Below are positions 8,312 through 17,990 of a stretch of DNA of 64,000 nucleotides, piece by piece. The position numbers and the translations under genes are program-made. This DNA is from SZUA-309 sp965230005 (GTDB taxonomy: Bacteria > Pseudomonadota > Gammaproteobacteria > Pseudomonadales > Azotimanducaceae): assembly GCA_965230005.1 (NCBI GenBank), contig OZ245934.1, forward strand, positions 5,456,001 through 5,520,000, written 5' to 3'. Below the pieces are notes generated by a model that worked only from the letters and a program-made list of their open reading frames with translations, ran no database searches and had not been told where the DNA came from. Positions within the stretch are counted from its first letter, which is position 1; the number at the start of each line of letters is the position of its first letter.

Positions 8312-8764
8312 CTAAAGCTCCTGGAGTGCCTTGCAGAGGAAGGCGGCGCTGTCCGGGCAGAGGGTGGAAAATTGCGGTGAGCGCCGGATTGGCTCCGGCG
8401 CTTCCTCACGGGGGCATGGTTGATAGCCCTGTTTGAGGAAGAAGCCCTCGGCTGACTCCGTTAACAGATACAGGGACTGGATCCCGGAGGTTCTCCCTTG
8501 ATCTTCGAGTACAGCGACGAGGGTCCGGGCGAGGCCGGTCCCTCGGGCGTGCGGTGCGACGACGACGGACCGGAGGAGGGCGTACTGTCCGTAAGGTTCC
8601 AGGCCTCCGACTGCCGAGAGCGCGCCCTGTTCATCGAAGCGACCGATAAACCCTTCGATGAGACGGTGATCAACGTCGTCTGTTGGCAGCCCCGCGTTCT
8701 GAAGCAGCTCTATTGCCGCAGGCAGCTGCTCTGCGGTGAGGGCGGAAAACTCGGGTTGAGGCAT
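8312..8764 (-). CDS. GNAT acetyltransferase, ArsN2-like
   Basis: The 150-residue GNAT protein has the acetyl-CoA loop in VVVAPHARGTGLARTLV. It ends with IRRSPQFSTLCPDSAAFLCKAL, resembling the IR...FSxLCPxSA tail of proteins named ArsN2 in arsenic clusters. Their natural substrate is not firmly known. It converges on the methyltransferase gene with 4 bases between stops. Together with ArsC 1.5 kb away it hints at an arsenic-linked neighbourhood, but no pump or ArsR regulator is present. Confidence 0.75.
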   Translation of the reverse strand: MPQPEFSALTAEQLPAAIELLQNAGLPTDDVDHRLIEGFIGRFDEQGALSAVGGLEPYGQYALLRSVVVAPHARGTGLARTLVAVLEDQGRTSGIQSLYLLTESAEGFFLKQGYQPCPREEAPEPIRRSPQFSTLCPDSAAFLCKALQEL

Positions 8765-8830
8765 GGATCGGTGGTCCGGATTCCTGTTTAAACGGGCACA
8801 GAATCCACTAATCTACAAGATAATCAGCGG

Positions 8831-9775
8831 GTGCCAAGCCTGTACGCGACCGCTTGCGTTGCGAAGAGCAGACGCTACCAGAGGCTGAAACAAACCGTAG
8901 GCGACCAACACATCGATAGCGAAGCGTTACTCAGAGAGATCGAAGGGCTTGCAAAAGACGCTACCGTCCGCCGGTTTCCCTGCGGGGACGGTCAGATGCC
9001 CCTTCGACGCTGGGAAAGCAGAAGTGGGGCCCCTGCTGAGACAGTTGTGCTTCTGCACGGCGGCTCCGGTTCCTGGCTGCACTGGTTTCGGAATGTCGAC
9101 GCCCTCAGGGAACGCTTCGATGTGATTGCCGTGGACCTGCCCGGGCTGGGTGATGCCGCGATGTGTCCCGTAGCATCAGACGCCCACAGCGCTGCTGCCG
9201 TTACCAGCGAGGCGCTGCTCGCCACCGTCGAGGCAGACTTCCACATCGTGGCGTTCTCCTGGGGATGCACCGTTACGGCGCTCATGATGCGAGCCATAGA
9301 GCCTCGGCTGAAGTCCATCATGCTGACCGGCCCTGCGTCGGTTGGAAACCTACCGCACCGGTCACGGATGAAACCGCTGATCAAGCGGACGCCAGCGATG
9401 TCACGGGAGGAGGTGTTCGCCGTTCAGCGCGAGAATCTATCGCGGCTGATGATTCACGATCCCGAACGGATCGACGACCTGGCCGTGCTCCTGCAGGAAC
9501 TGAACACCTCCCGCGCCAGGTTCTCCAGTCCACAGTATGCGCGCGCCAGGATGGTCATTGAGGGACTAACAGGTACATCAACGCCGCTTTTTGTCATCTA
9601 CGGCGAGTACGACGCCCCCGCCTATCCGGATCTGGAAGCGCGTCGAGCGGTTTTCAGCGCCATTCGCCCCGATGTGCGATTTGAAATCGTAAAAAACGCC
9701 GGCCATTGGCTGCAGTACGAGCAACCGGATCTGTTCAACGAGCGTGCAATCGAGTGGCTGGCGCTGAATCGGTGA
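8831..9775 (+). CDS. Alpha/beta-hydrolase fold protein
   Basis: The core shows VVLLHGGSGSWLHWFRNV (oxyanion-hole loop), the nucleophile elbow VAFSWGCT with its serine, an acid in YGEYDAPAYPD and the catalytic histidine in KNAGHWLQYEQPD. The elbow reads A-F-S-W-G, so the first glycine of GxSxG is replaced. The full frame gives 314 residues from a GTG at 8831 with no clear ribosome site. A later start near 8997 would remove about 55 residues and still leave the domain intact. It is divergent from the acetyltransferase. Likely an esterase or C-C hydrolase. Confidence 0.75.
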   Translation: MPSLYATACVAKSRRYQRLKQTVGDQHIDSEALLREIEGLAKDATVRRFPCGDGQMPLRRWESRSGAPAETVVLLHGGSGSWLHWFRNVDALRERFDVIAVDLPGLGDAAMCPVASDAHSAAAVTSEALLATVEADFHIVAFSWGCTVTALMMRAIEPRLKSIMLTGPASVGNLPHRSRMKPLIKRTPAMSREEVFAVQRENLSRLMIHDPERIDDLAVLLQELNTSRARFSSPQYARARMVIEGLTGTSTPLFVIYGEYDAPAYPDLEARRAVFSAIRPDVRFEIVKNAGHWLQYEQPDLFNERAIEWLALNR

Positions 9776-9845
9776 TCTGATTTGGCGAATCTGATTGACG
9801 AAAAGCGGACGACTACAGGTCCGCAAATATGTCGAGGGACTCTTT

Positions 9846-10637
9846 ATGAAATCCAACGTCACAGTATTTCTGACGCTCCTTCTGGCAGCGGTTTCGTGGA
9901 TCGGAGAACCTGCCGCTGCCGCAACGGGCAATCCCATGGAGCCGGAGCGAGACGATCAGTGGCGCTTCACCGTTGCCTTTCCCATGCTCTGGGCGCCGGA
10001 TGTGAACGTGAAGATTCGCGGCGATCGCCGGGAAGACATCAAGATCACCTTCAACGACATTCTCGAAGGCCTCGATTTCGGGCTCATGGGCGAGTTCTAC
10101 GCCACCCGGGGGCCCTTCGGGCTGGCCGCGCGCTTCAACTACCTCGATCTTCGGGGCGAACAGAGCAGGGAAGGCCTGGTGAACACGGAGTTGAAACTCA
10201 AGCTGGTCGCCGGCGTCAATGACCTGCTGGCGTCCTGGCGCGTGCACGACCGGGTGCGCTTGATGACGGGCGTGCGGCACGTGCACAGCGAGATGCGACT
10301 GGACATCATCAGCACCATCAACGGGTCAGAGATCGTCAACGAACGAATTCCCTTATCGGACCAGGACAGCTTCGATGCGCTGTTCGGCTTCTCCTATGAT
10401 CAGTGGTTCGGCGAGCGTTGGGGCCTGATCATCAACGGCGATGTCGGGCTGTTTGGCGACAACGACCGGAACTTCAGCGCCGAGTTCCGTGGCATCTATC
10501 GCTTCGGCAAGCTGAACAACGTGTGGTTCGGCTATCGTTACCTTCGAATCGGCAACGACAGCGAAGAAGATGGCTTGCGCTATGAGCTGGATACGATCCA
10601 GCACGGCCCGATGCTTGGTTGGGCCTTCACCTTCTGA
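9846..10637 (+). CDS. Outer-membrane beta-barrel protein
   Basis: I start the protein at ATG 9846, where GAGGGA lies 7 bases upstream and a clean signal peptide begins (MKSNVTVFLTLLLAAVSWIG, cleavage near AAAA). The mature part alternates hydrophobic and polar residues as in a beta-barrel (GLAARFNYLDLRG, LRIGNDSEEDGL) and ends in an aromatic residue (GWAFTF), the usual barrel-insertion signal. A length of 263 residues suits an 8-12 strand barrel. No enzyme motif is visible. Two ATCTGATT repeats at 9775-9782 and 9789-9796 lie upstream. Confidence 0.75.
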   Translation: MKSNVTVFLTLLLAAVSWIGEPAAAATGNPMEPERDDQWRFTVAFPMLWAPDVNVKIRGDRREDIKITFNDILEGLDFGLMGEFYATRGPFGLAARFNYLDLRGEQSREGLVNTELKLKLVAGVNDLLASWRVHDRVRLMTGVRHVHSEMRLDIISTINGSEIVNERIPLSDQDSFDALFGFSYDQWFGERWGLIINGDVGLFGDNDRNFSAEFRGIYRFGKLNNVWFGYRYLRIGNDSEEDGLRYELDTIQHGPMLGWAFTF

Positions 10638-10688
10638 GCCTAACCTGCGTTCACCCTGAGTGCAGTCGGGCTGACCCAGAGGCGCTGA

Positions 10689-10976
10689 TCACGTCGCCCT
10701 GTAAGGTCGGTAGTGAAAGTCGACGAGAAAGACGCGTTCGCCGGAGCCGTGTTTGGCGGTTTTCAGGAGATCAACGACGCCGGCGAAGCCGGTCTCGCGG
10801 GCGAGGGTGGCTGTCACGTCCTCCAGGGTGATTTCGCGGATCGCATCAATTACCACCTCACCATCACCCAGCTTGTACGCCTTGCCGACCTTCACTCTTG
10901 GCCGCTGCCAGATACGCACGCTGCGGGTGATCTCGCCATCGATGACGCGCTGCCGGAGCTCTCGGGCGAACTGCAT
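10689..10976 (-). CDS. ASCH-domain-like small protein
   Basis: The 95-residue protein has the compact fold signature of ASCH/PUA-like domains: GEITRSVRIWQRPRVKVGKAYKLG, then VVIDAIREITLEDVT. ASCH proteins bind RNA or act as small amidohydrolases on modified nucleosides (YqfB type). It lies 12 bases downstream of the transporter gene on the same strand and is probably co-transcribed. The function of this member is not known. Confidence 0.65.
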   Translation of the reverse strand: MQFARELRQRVIDGEITRSVRIWQRPRVKVGKAYKLGDGEVVIDAIREITLEDVTATLARETGFAGVVDLLKTAKHGSGERVFLVDFHYRPYRAT

Positions 10977-10988
10977 GGTCGCTGTCGA

Positions 10989-12347
10989 TCAGCCGGCGCT
11001 GAGGTCGGTCTGGTGCGTCTCGCTCAGGAGATAGACGGACAAGACCGTCAGCGCGCAGGCAATGGCGATATAGATGGAGATGCCGAGGGTGCTGCCGTAA
11101 TAGGCGAGGAGGCCGGTCGCAATGATGGGCGCGAGAGCGCCCCCGAGAATGGCCCCCAGCTGGTAGCCGAGCGACGCACCGGAATAGCGAACGTGAGTGC
11201 TGAAGAGCTCCGCAAGCAGCGCCGCCTGTGGTCCGTACATCATGCCGATAAAAAGTTGCCCCACGCAGAGGGATAGCGCGATGAACAGGAACGTGCCGGT
11301 ATCGATGAGCGGAAAGAGCACAAAAGCCCAGACACCCATGAGCACGGCACCGAGCATGTAGATGCCGCGCCGTCCGTGCCGGTCGGAGTACATGGAGGCC
11401 AGGAACAGCGCCGGCAGCTGGGTGGCCGAGGACAGCAGCACAGCCAGCAGCATGGTCTGACGAGGCAGGGCGAGACCTTCCGGGTTCGTGCCATAGGCAA
11501 TGACGAAACTGATGAGAATATAGAAGGTCACCTGCACCGCGAGGAAGGCACCGGCCGCCAGTGCAATCTGCCGAGGGTAAGTCCGCAGCGCCTCGAGCAC
11601 GGGGGACGGACGGGCGACGGCAATTTCGCGGGCGTCTTCCTCGTCGAGGGCCTGAATCGGTTTGTCTGCCTGCTGAGCCTGCAGAGCCTTGAAAGCGGGC
11701 GTATCTTCGAGGCGGAGCTGCACGTAAAGCGAGAGGCCGATGAGAGCGATGCTGGCCACGAACGGGATCCGCCAACCCCAGTTCATGAAGTCTTCTGGAG
11801 AGACGAGGGCCGTGACGGCCAGAAAGGCGGCGTTCGCCAGGATCAGGCCGACCGGGGCGCCGGCCTGCGCGAAGGCGCCGTAGAAGCCGCGCTGATCGGC
11901 GGGCGCGTTTTCCGTCACCAGCAGCATGGCGCCACCCCATTGACCGCCGACGGCGAGTCCCTGCGCAAAACGTAAAAGCATCAGCAGCAAAGGCGCCAGG
12001 GCACCGATCTGCGCGTAGGTGGGGAGCAGTCCGATGAGGGTTGTGGCACCGCCCATGAGCATCAGGGCAGTTACCAGCGCTTTCTTACGACCGAGCTTGT
12101 CGCCGAAATGGCCGAAGACGATGCCGCCGATAGGGCGGGCCAGGAAACCGACGGCGAAAGTGCTGAAGGAGGCGATGAGGCTGACGAAGTAAGGCATGTC
12201 TTCCGAGAAGAAGACCGTCGGAAAGACGATGGCCGCGGCCGTGCCGTAGAGGAAAAAGTCGAACCATTCGATGCTGGTACCGGCAAGTGCCGTTACCGCC
12301 ACTTTGCGCATGGAACGACCGTCGGCCTGCGCCACCGTTTCCGCCAT
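10989..12347 (-). CDS. MFS transporter, metabolite:H+ symporter (MHS) family
   Basis: The 452-residue, 12-helix permease has GTSIEWFDFFLYGTAAAIVFP in the first helix, GHFGDKLGRKKAL in the loop after helix 2 and SDRHGRRGIYMLG between helices 8 and 9. These are hallmarks of the ProP/KgtP/ShiA group, proton symporters for carboxylates, betaines or shikimate in the inner membrane. A cytoplasmic stretch around residues 220-245 is charged. The substrate is not assignable. Confidence 0.9.
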   Translation of the reverse strand: MAETVAQADGRSMRKVAVTALAGTSIEWFDFFLYGTAAAIVFPTVFFSEDMPYFVSLIASFSTFAVGFLARPIGGIVFGHFGDKLGRKKALVTALMLMGGATTLIGLLPTYAQIGALAPLLLMLLRFAQGLAVGGQWGGAMLLVTENAPADQRGFYGAFAQAGAPVGLILANAAFLAVTALVSPEDFMNWGWRIPFVASIALIGLSLYVQLRLEDTPAFKALQAQQADKPIQALDEEDAREIAVARPSPVLEALRTYPRQIALAAGAFLAVQVTFYILISFVIAYGTNPEGLALPRQTMLLAVLLSSATQLPALFLASMYSDRHGRRGIYMLGAVLMGVWAFVLFPLIDTGTFLFIALSLCVGQLFIGMMYGPQAALLAELFSTHVRYSGASLGYQLGAILGGALAPIIATGLLAYYGSTLGISIYIAIACALTVLSVYLLSETHQTDLSAG

Positions 12348-12642
12348 CTCTCCCCTCCTCGGAGCACCGGTGCATCGATCCTAACGGTGCGCCGACTAGG
12401 CTATTTTCGCCCAAACCGGGGACGAGACCTTTGTTTTTCTCTGACGCCCCGTGAACAGGCTGTATCTGATCGGGTTAGAACGCCCCGAACCCGGTTTCAT
12501 TTTCTATTGATGTCGGGCTATTTCAAGGCCCGCCCACGCTTTTTCGTGGTCGAAACGCGGGCTTGTCGGTGGAGAGCGTGCGGTTCTACGCTTCGTTGGT
12601 AGATTGCTACACCGTTCCTTCGATAGATGGCAGGCGTTAGAA
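12348..12642. other. Non-coding gap with compound inverted repeat
   Basis: No gene is seen in these 295 bases. A nested hairpin lies at 12525-12564: an inner CCACG/CGTGG stem (12534-12538 with 12545-12549) inside outer arms AAGGCCCGC and GCGGGCTT. GTTAGAAC occurs at 12474-12481 and 12633-12640 in the same orientation, bracketing the gap next to the orphan gene that ends at 12643. No T-tract supports a terminator. Confidence 0.4.
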
Positions 12643-13347
12643 CTAAGCAGCAAATTGGAATAGGTTTCGTCGCTCGATTGAAGTAACCGCGTGTCGCAAC
12701 TGTTTGCGCCAAGCTCTCATCTGAGCTGATCCTTCCTGAAAGAGTGTGGCATCTAGAGCAGCGTGAACGTCTGTAAACTCAATCCAAAGGTGCGCCAGAT
12801 TCCTATTGCTACCCGTACCGGAAGGCATACCAAAGTAGCGAACTTTACAATTCTGAAATCCTGCTTGATGTAGTGTTTGCTCCAGCTCAACGGCGACCGT
12901 CGGTAGCTTAAACAGCGCTTCCGCTATCGGCGCTCGGTAGACACTCCATTGCACGCAGCCATGAGGTTGAAGCGGCCCGTAGGACGCATCCAAGGTATCT
13001 TCCACCATCACTTGGGTATTCGCGACACTGACTTCTTGTTTGGATTGCAAACTAACCAAAGCGTCAAAGTAGCCTGGCGATGTTTGACCCCATACTTCCG
13101 CCGCTGTCCAGGCATGGAAATCTTCGTACTTTTCCACCATCAACAAAGAGTCCACCAAATCAGTGGTCAGTAGTGGTTTGTAAAAGTGCAGTACACCTGG
13201 AAACTCATTGTTAGCATGAACCATCTCCGTCGTGCGCAGCGCTGACTCAAGAACATCGGTTTCGCCTTTCGCATAAAACCAGCTCGTATGATAGACGTCT
13301 CTAAAGGCACGCCGGAATCCGGAAACATCAGGCATTTCAGACTCCAT
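12643..13347 (-). CDS. Unrecognised protein in an AT-richer islet
   Basis: I do not recognise this 234-residue protein. It has no signal peptide or membrane segment and is moderately rich in aromatic residues (FRDVYHTSWFYAKGE, VYRAPIAEALFK). Its alternating segments recall dimeric alpha/beta-barrel or NIPSNAP-like proteins, but I see no defining motif. Codon use is clearly less GC-biased than in all its neighbours, which suggests recent acquisition. I prefer the ATG at 13347; a TTG at 13356 is possible. GTTGAGC lies directly upstream of the ATG and a GTTAGAAC element directly follows the stop. Confidence 0.7.
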   Translation of the reverse strand: MESEMPDVSGFRRAFRDVYHTSWFYAKGETDVLESALRTTEMVHANNEFPGVLHFYKPLLTTDLVDSLLMVEKYEDFHAWTAAEVWGQTSPGYFDALVSLQSKQEVSVANTQVMVEDTLDASYGPLQPHGCVQWSVYRAPIAEALFKLPTVAVELEQTLHQAGFQNCKVRYFGMPSGTGSNRNLAHLWIEFTDVHAALDATLFQEGSAQMRAWRKQLRHAVTSIERRNLFQFAA

Positions 13348-13493
13348 GTCGCTCAACCCTCACTCGATTCAGTTTCGCTATCTGAGTATAAGAGAACCTT
13401 AGTCAGCAAACGGGTAGTGATGGCACAGAATCGGCGACGCCGCCCGTGCGGGCGGTGTCATTGGCGCCTGAGGATCGAGGCCGGGGTCGGATC

Positions 13494-15296
<1,803 letters not shown>

Positions 15297-15415
15297 GGAT
15301 GACTACTCCTTGCTTGGCGGCTGAACGACATGCGGAACCTGCCCGCAAAAGCGAACCAGTATATGAGCGTCTGGCCTGGTGCTGCCAGCAAAGGCAGTTC
15401 GGTGTGGCGCGGTTG

Positions 15416-15430
15416 GGTCAGCGTCTGACC
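15416..15430. promoter_or_regulatory. 15-bp perfect palindrome, candidate operator
   Basis: GGTCAG and CTGACC flank a 3-base centre. It lies 120 bases upstream of the monooxygenase start, within the divergent region. The symmetry suits a dimeric repressor such as a TetR-type protein, but no such regulator is encoded nearby. Confidence 0.4.
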
Positions 15431-15434
15431 GACG

Positions 15435-15455
15435 GGGCTTTTTCTTGAAAAGCCC
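15435..15455. other. Hairpin with 8-bp stem in divergent region
   Basis: GGGCTTTT (15435-15442) pairs with AAAAGCCC (15448-15455) around a 5-base loop. It looks like an intrinsic terminator stem with only a short TTT after it on the + strand. Its position between two divergent genes is unexpected for a terminator; it may attenuate a leader transcript or be a relic. Confidence 0.35.
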
Positions 15456-15494
15456 GTTTCGTGAGAATTTCCCGAAGAATTCCCACATAGGTCT

Positions 15495-15537
15495 CATAAT
15501 ACTTCATAGCGTATATGATACGTTATGAAATATTATG
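15495..15537. promoter_or_regulatory. 43-bp imperfect palindrome upstream of HTH-GspE gene
   Basis: The two 20-base arms (15495-15514 and 15518-15537) match at 18 of 20 positions around a central ATG. The left arm contains CATAATA, TTCATA and CGTAT blocks and the right arm their complements. It is strongly AT-rich in a GC-rich genome and ends 26 bases before the start of a gene whose product begins with a helix-turn-helix. An operator for that protein, overlapping its own promoter, is the simplest reading. Confidence 0.6.
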
Positions 15538-15563
15538 TGTTCAGGTGCTCAGGACCTGGGTAA

Positions 15564-17039
15564 ATGACTGAAAACAATGAACTTCTGACCATGGAAGAGG
15601 CCATAGAGCGCCTGTCCACCAGTCGAGGCACCTTTTACCGCTGGTTGCGTGCCGGACGAATCAACGGTTTCAAAATCGGCCGGCAATGGCGCTTCGAGGA
15701 ACGAGAGATCGAGCGCTTCCTGAAAGGCGCGGAGCCGAGCGTCGATCTGCCGGTCAGCCCGGCTTCCCTGAACGAAGCCCTGCGAGCCGACATTGCAGAT
15801 CGGTCGATCACCGACAACCTGACCGATGACGCGTCGATCAAGCAGGTGGTTAATCTCATGTTGATCGATGCCCTAAAAAACGGCGCGGCATCGCTTTTCG
15901 TCGACGTGCTCGAGTCAAAAGAGGGCGACCTCGAGGGCGTCTTCAGTCTGCGCATCGACGGTCTCGTGCATCCCGTCACCAGCTACGACCTCCGGCTTCA
16001 CCAGCCGATCGTCGACTGTCTCAAGCAGATGTGTGACATGGACGTTACCCGGAAGCGGGCGCCCCAGGATGGGCGCATGAAAATGAAGATCACACCAGGC
16101 AAGGCGATCGACTTCATGGTCAGCACCATGCCGGCATTGTCCGGCGAGTCCTGCACGGCCCGCGTCATCGATCCGGCCGCTGCCACCTTGGGCTTCGATG
16201 CACTGGGCGTGCTGGAGGAAGATCGTGCTCGAATCGATGCGGCGCTCAACCGCAAACAGGGGCTCTATATCTCAGGCGGCCCTGCCGAAAGCGGTAAACG
16301 GGTCACGGCCTATACACTGCTGAACGCGCTCAACGATGAGCAGTCGCGTGTTGTGACGATTGAGGACCCGGTGGCGATCAACCTACCTGGGGTTGTGCAA
16401 TCGGTTCCGAACCGAAGCATGGGTCTCGGGATCAATGAACTGCTCAGTGCCTGTGCAAGGCAGAACGTTGATGTGCTCTACGTCAGCCAAACACAGGATC
16501 CGGGCACACTGACGCTCACTCTGCAGCAGGCACTCGTTCGGAAGGTCATTACCACCCTGCATCTCCGTGATGCCGTCAGTGGATTGATGAAAATCAGAGA
16601 TCAAGGCGCGAGCGGATTACTGCCGACGGATACCGTGGCTCTGATTTCGGCTCAGCGTCTTGCGCGACGGTTGTGCACGCACTGTCGTATCGAAGAGCCG
16701 CCCGACGAGAGCTCAGCGGCGTTTATCGAGCGTGTCGCCAGGTTGAATGGCTTGCCGCAACCTCGAGGTGTTTTCTATGCACCGCAGGGCTGCGACAAGT
16801 GTTATGGCGGATACAGCGGGCGAATCGGCCTCTTCGAAACGCTGATCCCGACCCCGGCAATGGAAGCCGCCCTGGCCGCGGGCGCACCCTTTGAATCCCT
16901 GCAGCAGATCGCCATCGATGAAGGGATGACCACGCTGTGTCTCGATGGGGTTCGCAAGGCTGCCGAAGGCATTACAAGCCTGCGTGAGCTGCGCCGGGTG
17001 ACTTCCGATCTGCCGGAGGCACTGGATCCAGTCGGATAG
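15564..17039 (+). CDS. Excisionase-type HTH fused to degenerate GspE/PilB ATPase
   Basis: Residues 8-54 form a MerR/excisionase-like DNA-binding domain (LTMEEAIERLSTSRGTFYRW, then GRQWRFEEREIERFL). The remaining part of the 491 residues follows type II secretion/type IV pilus assembly ATPases: RIDGL, KRAPQDGRM, TIEDPV (265-270), TTLH, and the zinc tetracysteine Cys371, Cys374, Cys410, Cys413. The Walker A loop reads GPAESGKR (Lys245, then Arg246 instead of Thr), and the Walker B block GEIRD is replaced by SQTQD (308-312). ATP hydrolysis is therefore doubtful. No secretion genes adjoin it. It is likely a DNA-binding regulator built on a pseudo-ATPase oligomer. Confidence 0.85.
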   Translation: MTENNELLTMEEAIERLSTSRGTFYRWLRAGRINGFKIGRQWRFEEREIERFLKGAEPSVDLPVSPASLNEALRADIADRSITDNLTDDASIKQVVNLMLIDALKNGAASLFVDVLESKEGDLEGVFSLRIDGLVHPVTSYDLRLHQPIVDCLKQMCDMDVTRKRAPQDGRMKMKITPGKAIDFMVSTMPALSGESCTARVIDPAAATLGFDALGVLEEDRARIDAALNRKQGLYISGGPAESGKRVTAYTLLNALNDEQSRVVTIEDPVAINLPGVVQSVPNRSMGLGINELLSACARQNVDVLYVSQTQDPGTLTLTLQQALVRKVITTLHLRDAVSGLMKIRDQGASGLLPTDTVALISAQRLARRLCTHCRIEEPPDESSAAFIERVARLNGLPQPRGVFYAPQGCDKCYGGYSGRIGLFETLIPTPAMEAALAAGAPFESLQQIAIDEGMTTLCLDGVRKAAEGITSLRELRRVTSDLPEALDPVG

Positions 17040-17060
17040 CAGGCTTCTCAGGCGTATCCA

Positions 17061-17966
17061 TCATCCACTCAGCAATTTCCGGCTCGCAGCGTCGTCCAGC
17101 ACCGCCTGCTCGAACTGCTCGACGAGACCGATGACAACGATGGCTGTCTGACCCACACCGCCGTGTGACTCCAGGGTTTGCCGCTGCCCGACCTGCTGGA
17201 AGAGCAGGCCCGCATCGTCTTCGAGTTTAAAGAAACCCTTTGCGCGGAGTACCCAGGTGGGCAGGGCAATCAGAAACGCATCGATCGCATCCCGGCTCAA
17301 GGCTCTGTCGCTTTCGAAGTGCCAGGTGGCGTAGTGCTCGTGTTCCGGTCGATCGCTTGTCAGTCCGCCGAGCTCGGTACGATGCGCCAGGTCGAAGAGT
17401 ACCTCCCGCGGCACCTCTGCCTGGCGGGTCGTCAGTACTGGCACTGAGGGCGCAAGCTCAGTCAGCCAGCTTTGCACGCTGGCGCAGCGTTCCTCATCGA
17501 TCAGATCGATCTTGTTCAGCACAATCAGGTCGGCGCCGCGCAGCTGGCGCTTCACGGTCTCCGCCACGTATTTGTCCCGGGCCTTGGCGCGGACGGTTTC
17601 TGCGTCCGCCAGCACCACGATGCCGTCGAGGCGGAGGCCGCCGTGATAGCCGTACTGGGCCAGCGACACCACGTCGGCCACGCCGCTGGCCTCAACGACG
17701 ATGCGCTCCGGTGCAGGATCACGTTCCAGAAGCTCAGCAAGGGCCTCATCGAAACCTGCGCTCATGCCGCAGCAGACGCAGCCGTTGGTGAGATTGATCT
17801 GGTCACCGGTCTGCGACTCGATGAGTGCAGCGTCGATGTTGATGGCGCCGAAGTCGTTGATGATGAGCGCCAGGCGCTCGCCCTGCGGATCGGCCAGGAG
17901 CTTATTCAGCAGCGTCGTTTTACCGGCGCCGAGGTAGCCGCCGAGGATCGTCAGGGGGATCGTCAT
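17061..17966 (-). CDS. CobW/COG0523 G3E GTPase, putative metallochaperone
   Basis: The 301-residue protein has the P-loop GAGKTTLL (from residue 13), the metal-binding CxCC motif in NGCVCC (Cys63, Cys65, Cys66), a guanine-specificity NKID, and the C-terminal CobW_C domain (WHFESDRALSRDAIDAFL, RAKGFFKLED). Such GTPases deliver zinc or other metals to target enzymes. Its gene lies 24 bases downstream of a metal-dependent amidohydrolase on the same strand, so that enzyme is a candidate client by inference. No Zur-type operator was identified. Confidence 0.88.
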   Translation of the reverse strand: MTIPLTILGGYLGAGKTTLLNKLLADPQGERLALIINDFGAINIDAALIESQTGDQINLTNGCVCCGMSAGFDEALAELLERDPAPERIVVEASGVADVVSLAQYGYHGGLRLDGIVVLADAETVRAKARDKYVAETVKRQLRGADLIVLNKIDLIDEERCASVQSWLTELAPSVPVLTTRQAEVPREVLFDLAHRTELGGLTSDRPEHEHYATWHFESDRALSRDAIDAFLIALPTWVLRAKGFFKLEDDAGLLFQQVGQRQTLESHGGVGQTAIVVIGLVEQFEQAVLDDAASRKLLSG

Positions 17967-17990
17967 TGTGCAGGCATTCAGACCAGAGCG

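Noticed and set aside
9775..9823. Sigma-70 promoter with TTGACG at 9795-9800 for the outer-membrane protein
   Set aside because: No acceptable -10 hexamer at 16-18 bases.
12474..12642. Integron attC site next to the orphan gene
   Set aside because: The outer boxes do not fit RYYYAAC/GTTRRRY properly, the inner arms do not pair over the length, and there is no integrase. It is kept only as a weak observation.
15435..15455. Standard intrinsic terminator
   Set aside because: It lies between divergent genes and has only three T residues after the stem.
15495..15537. Resemblance of the 43-bp palindrome to a lox-type recombination site
   Set aside because: lox sites have 13-bp arms around an 8-bp asymmetric spacer. 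Here the arms are 20 bases around 3, and no tyrosine recombinase is nearby.
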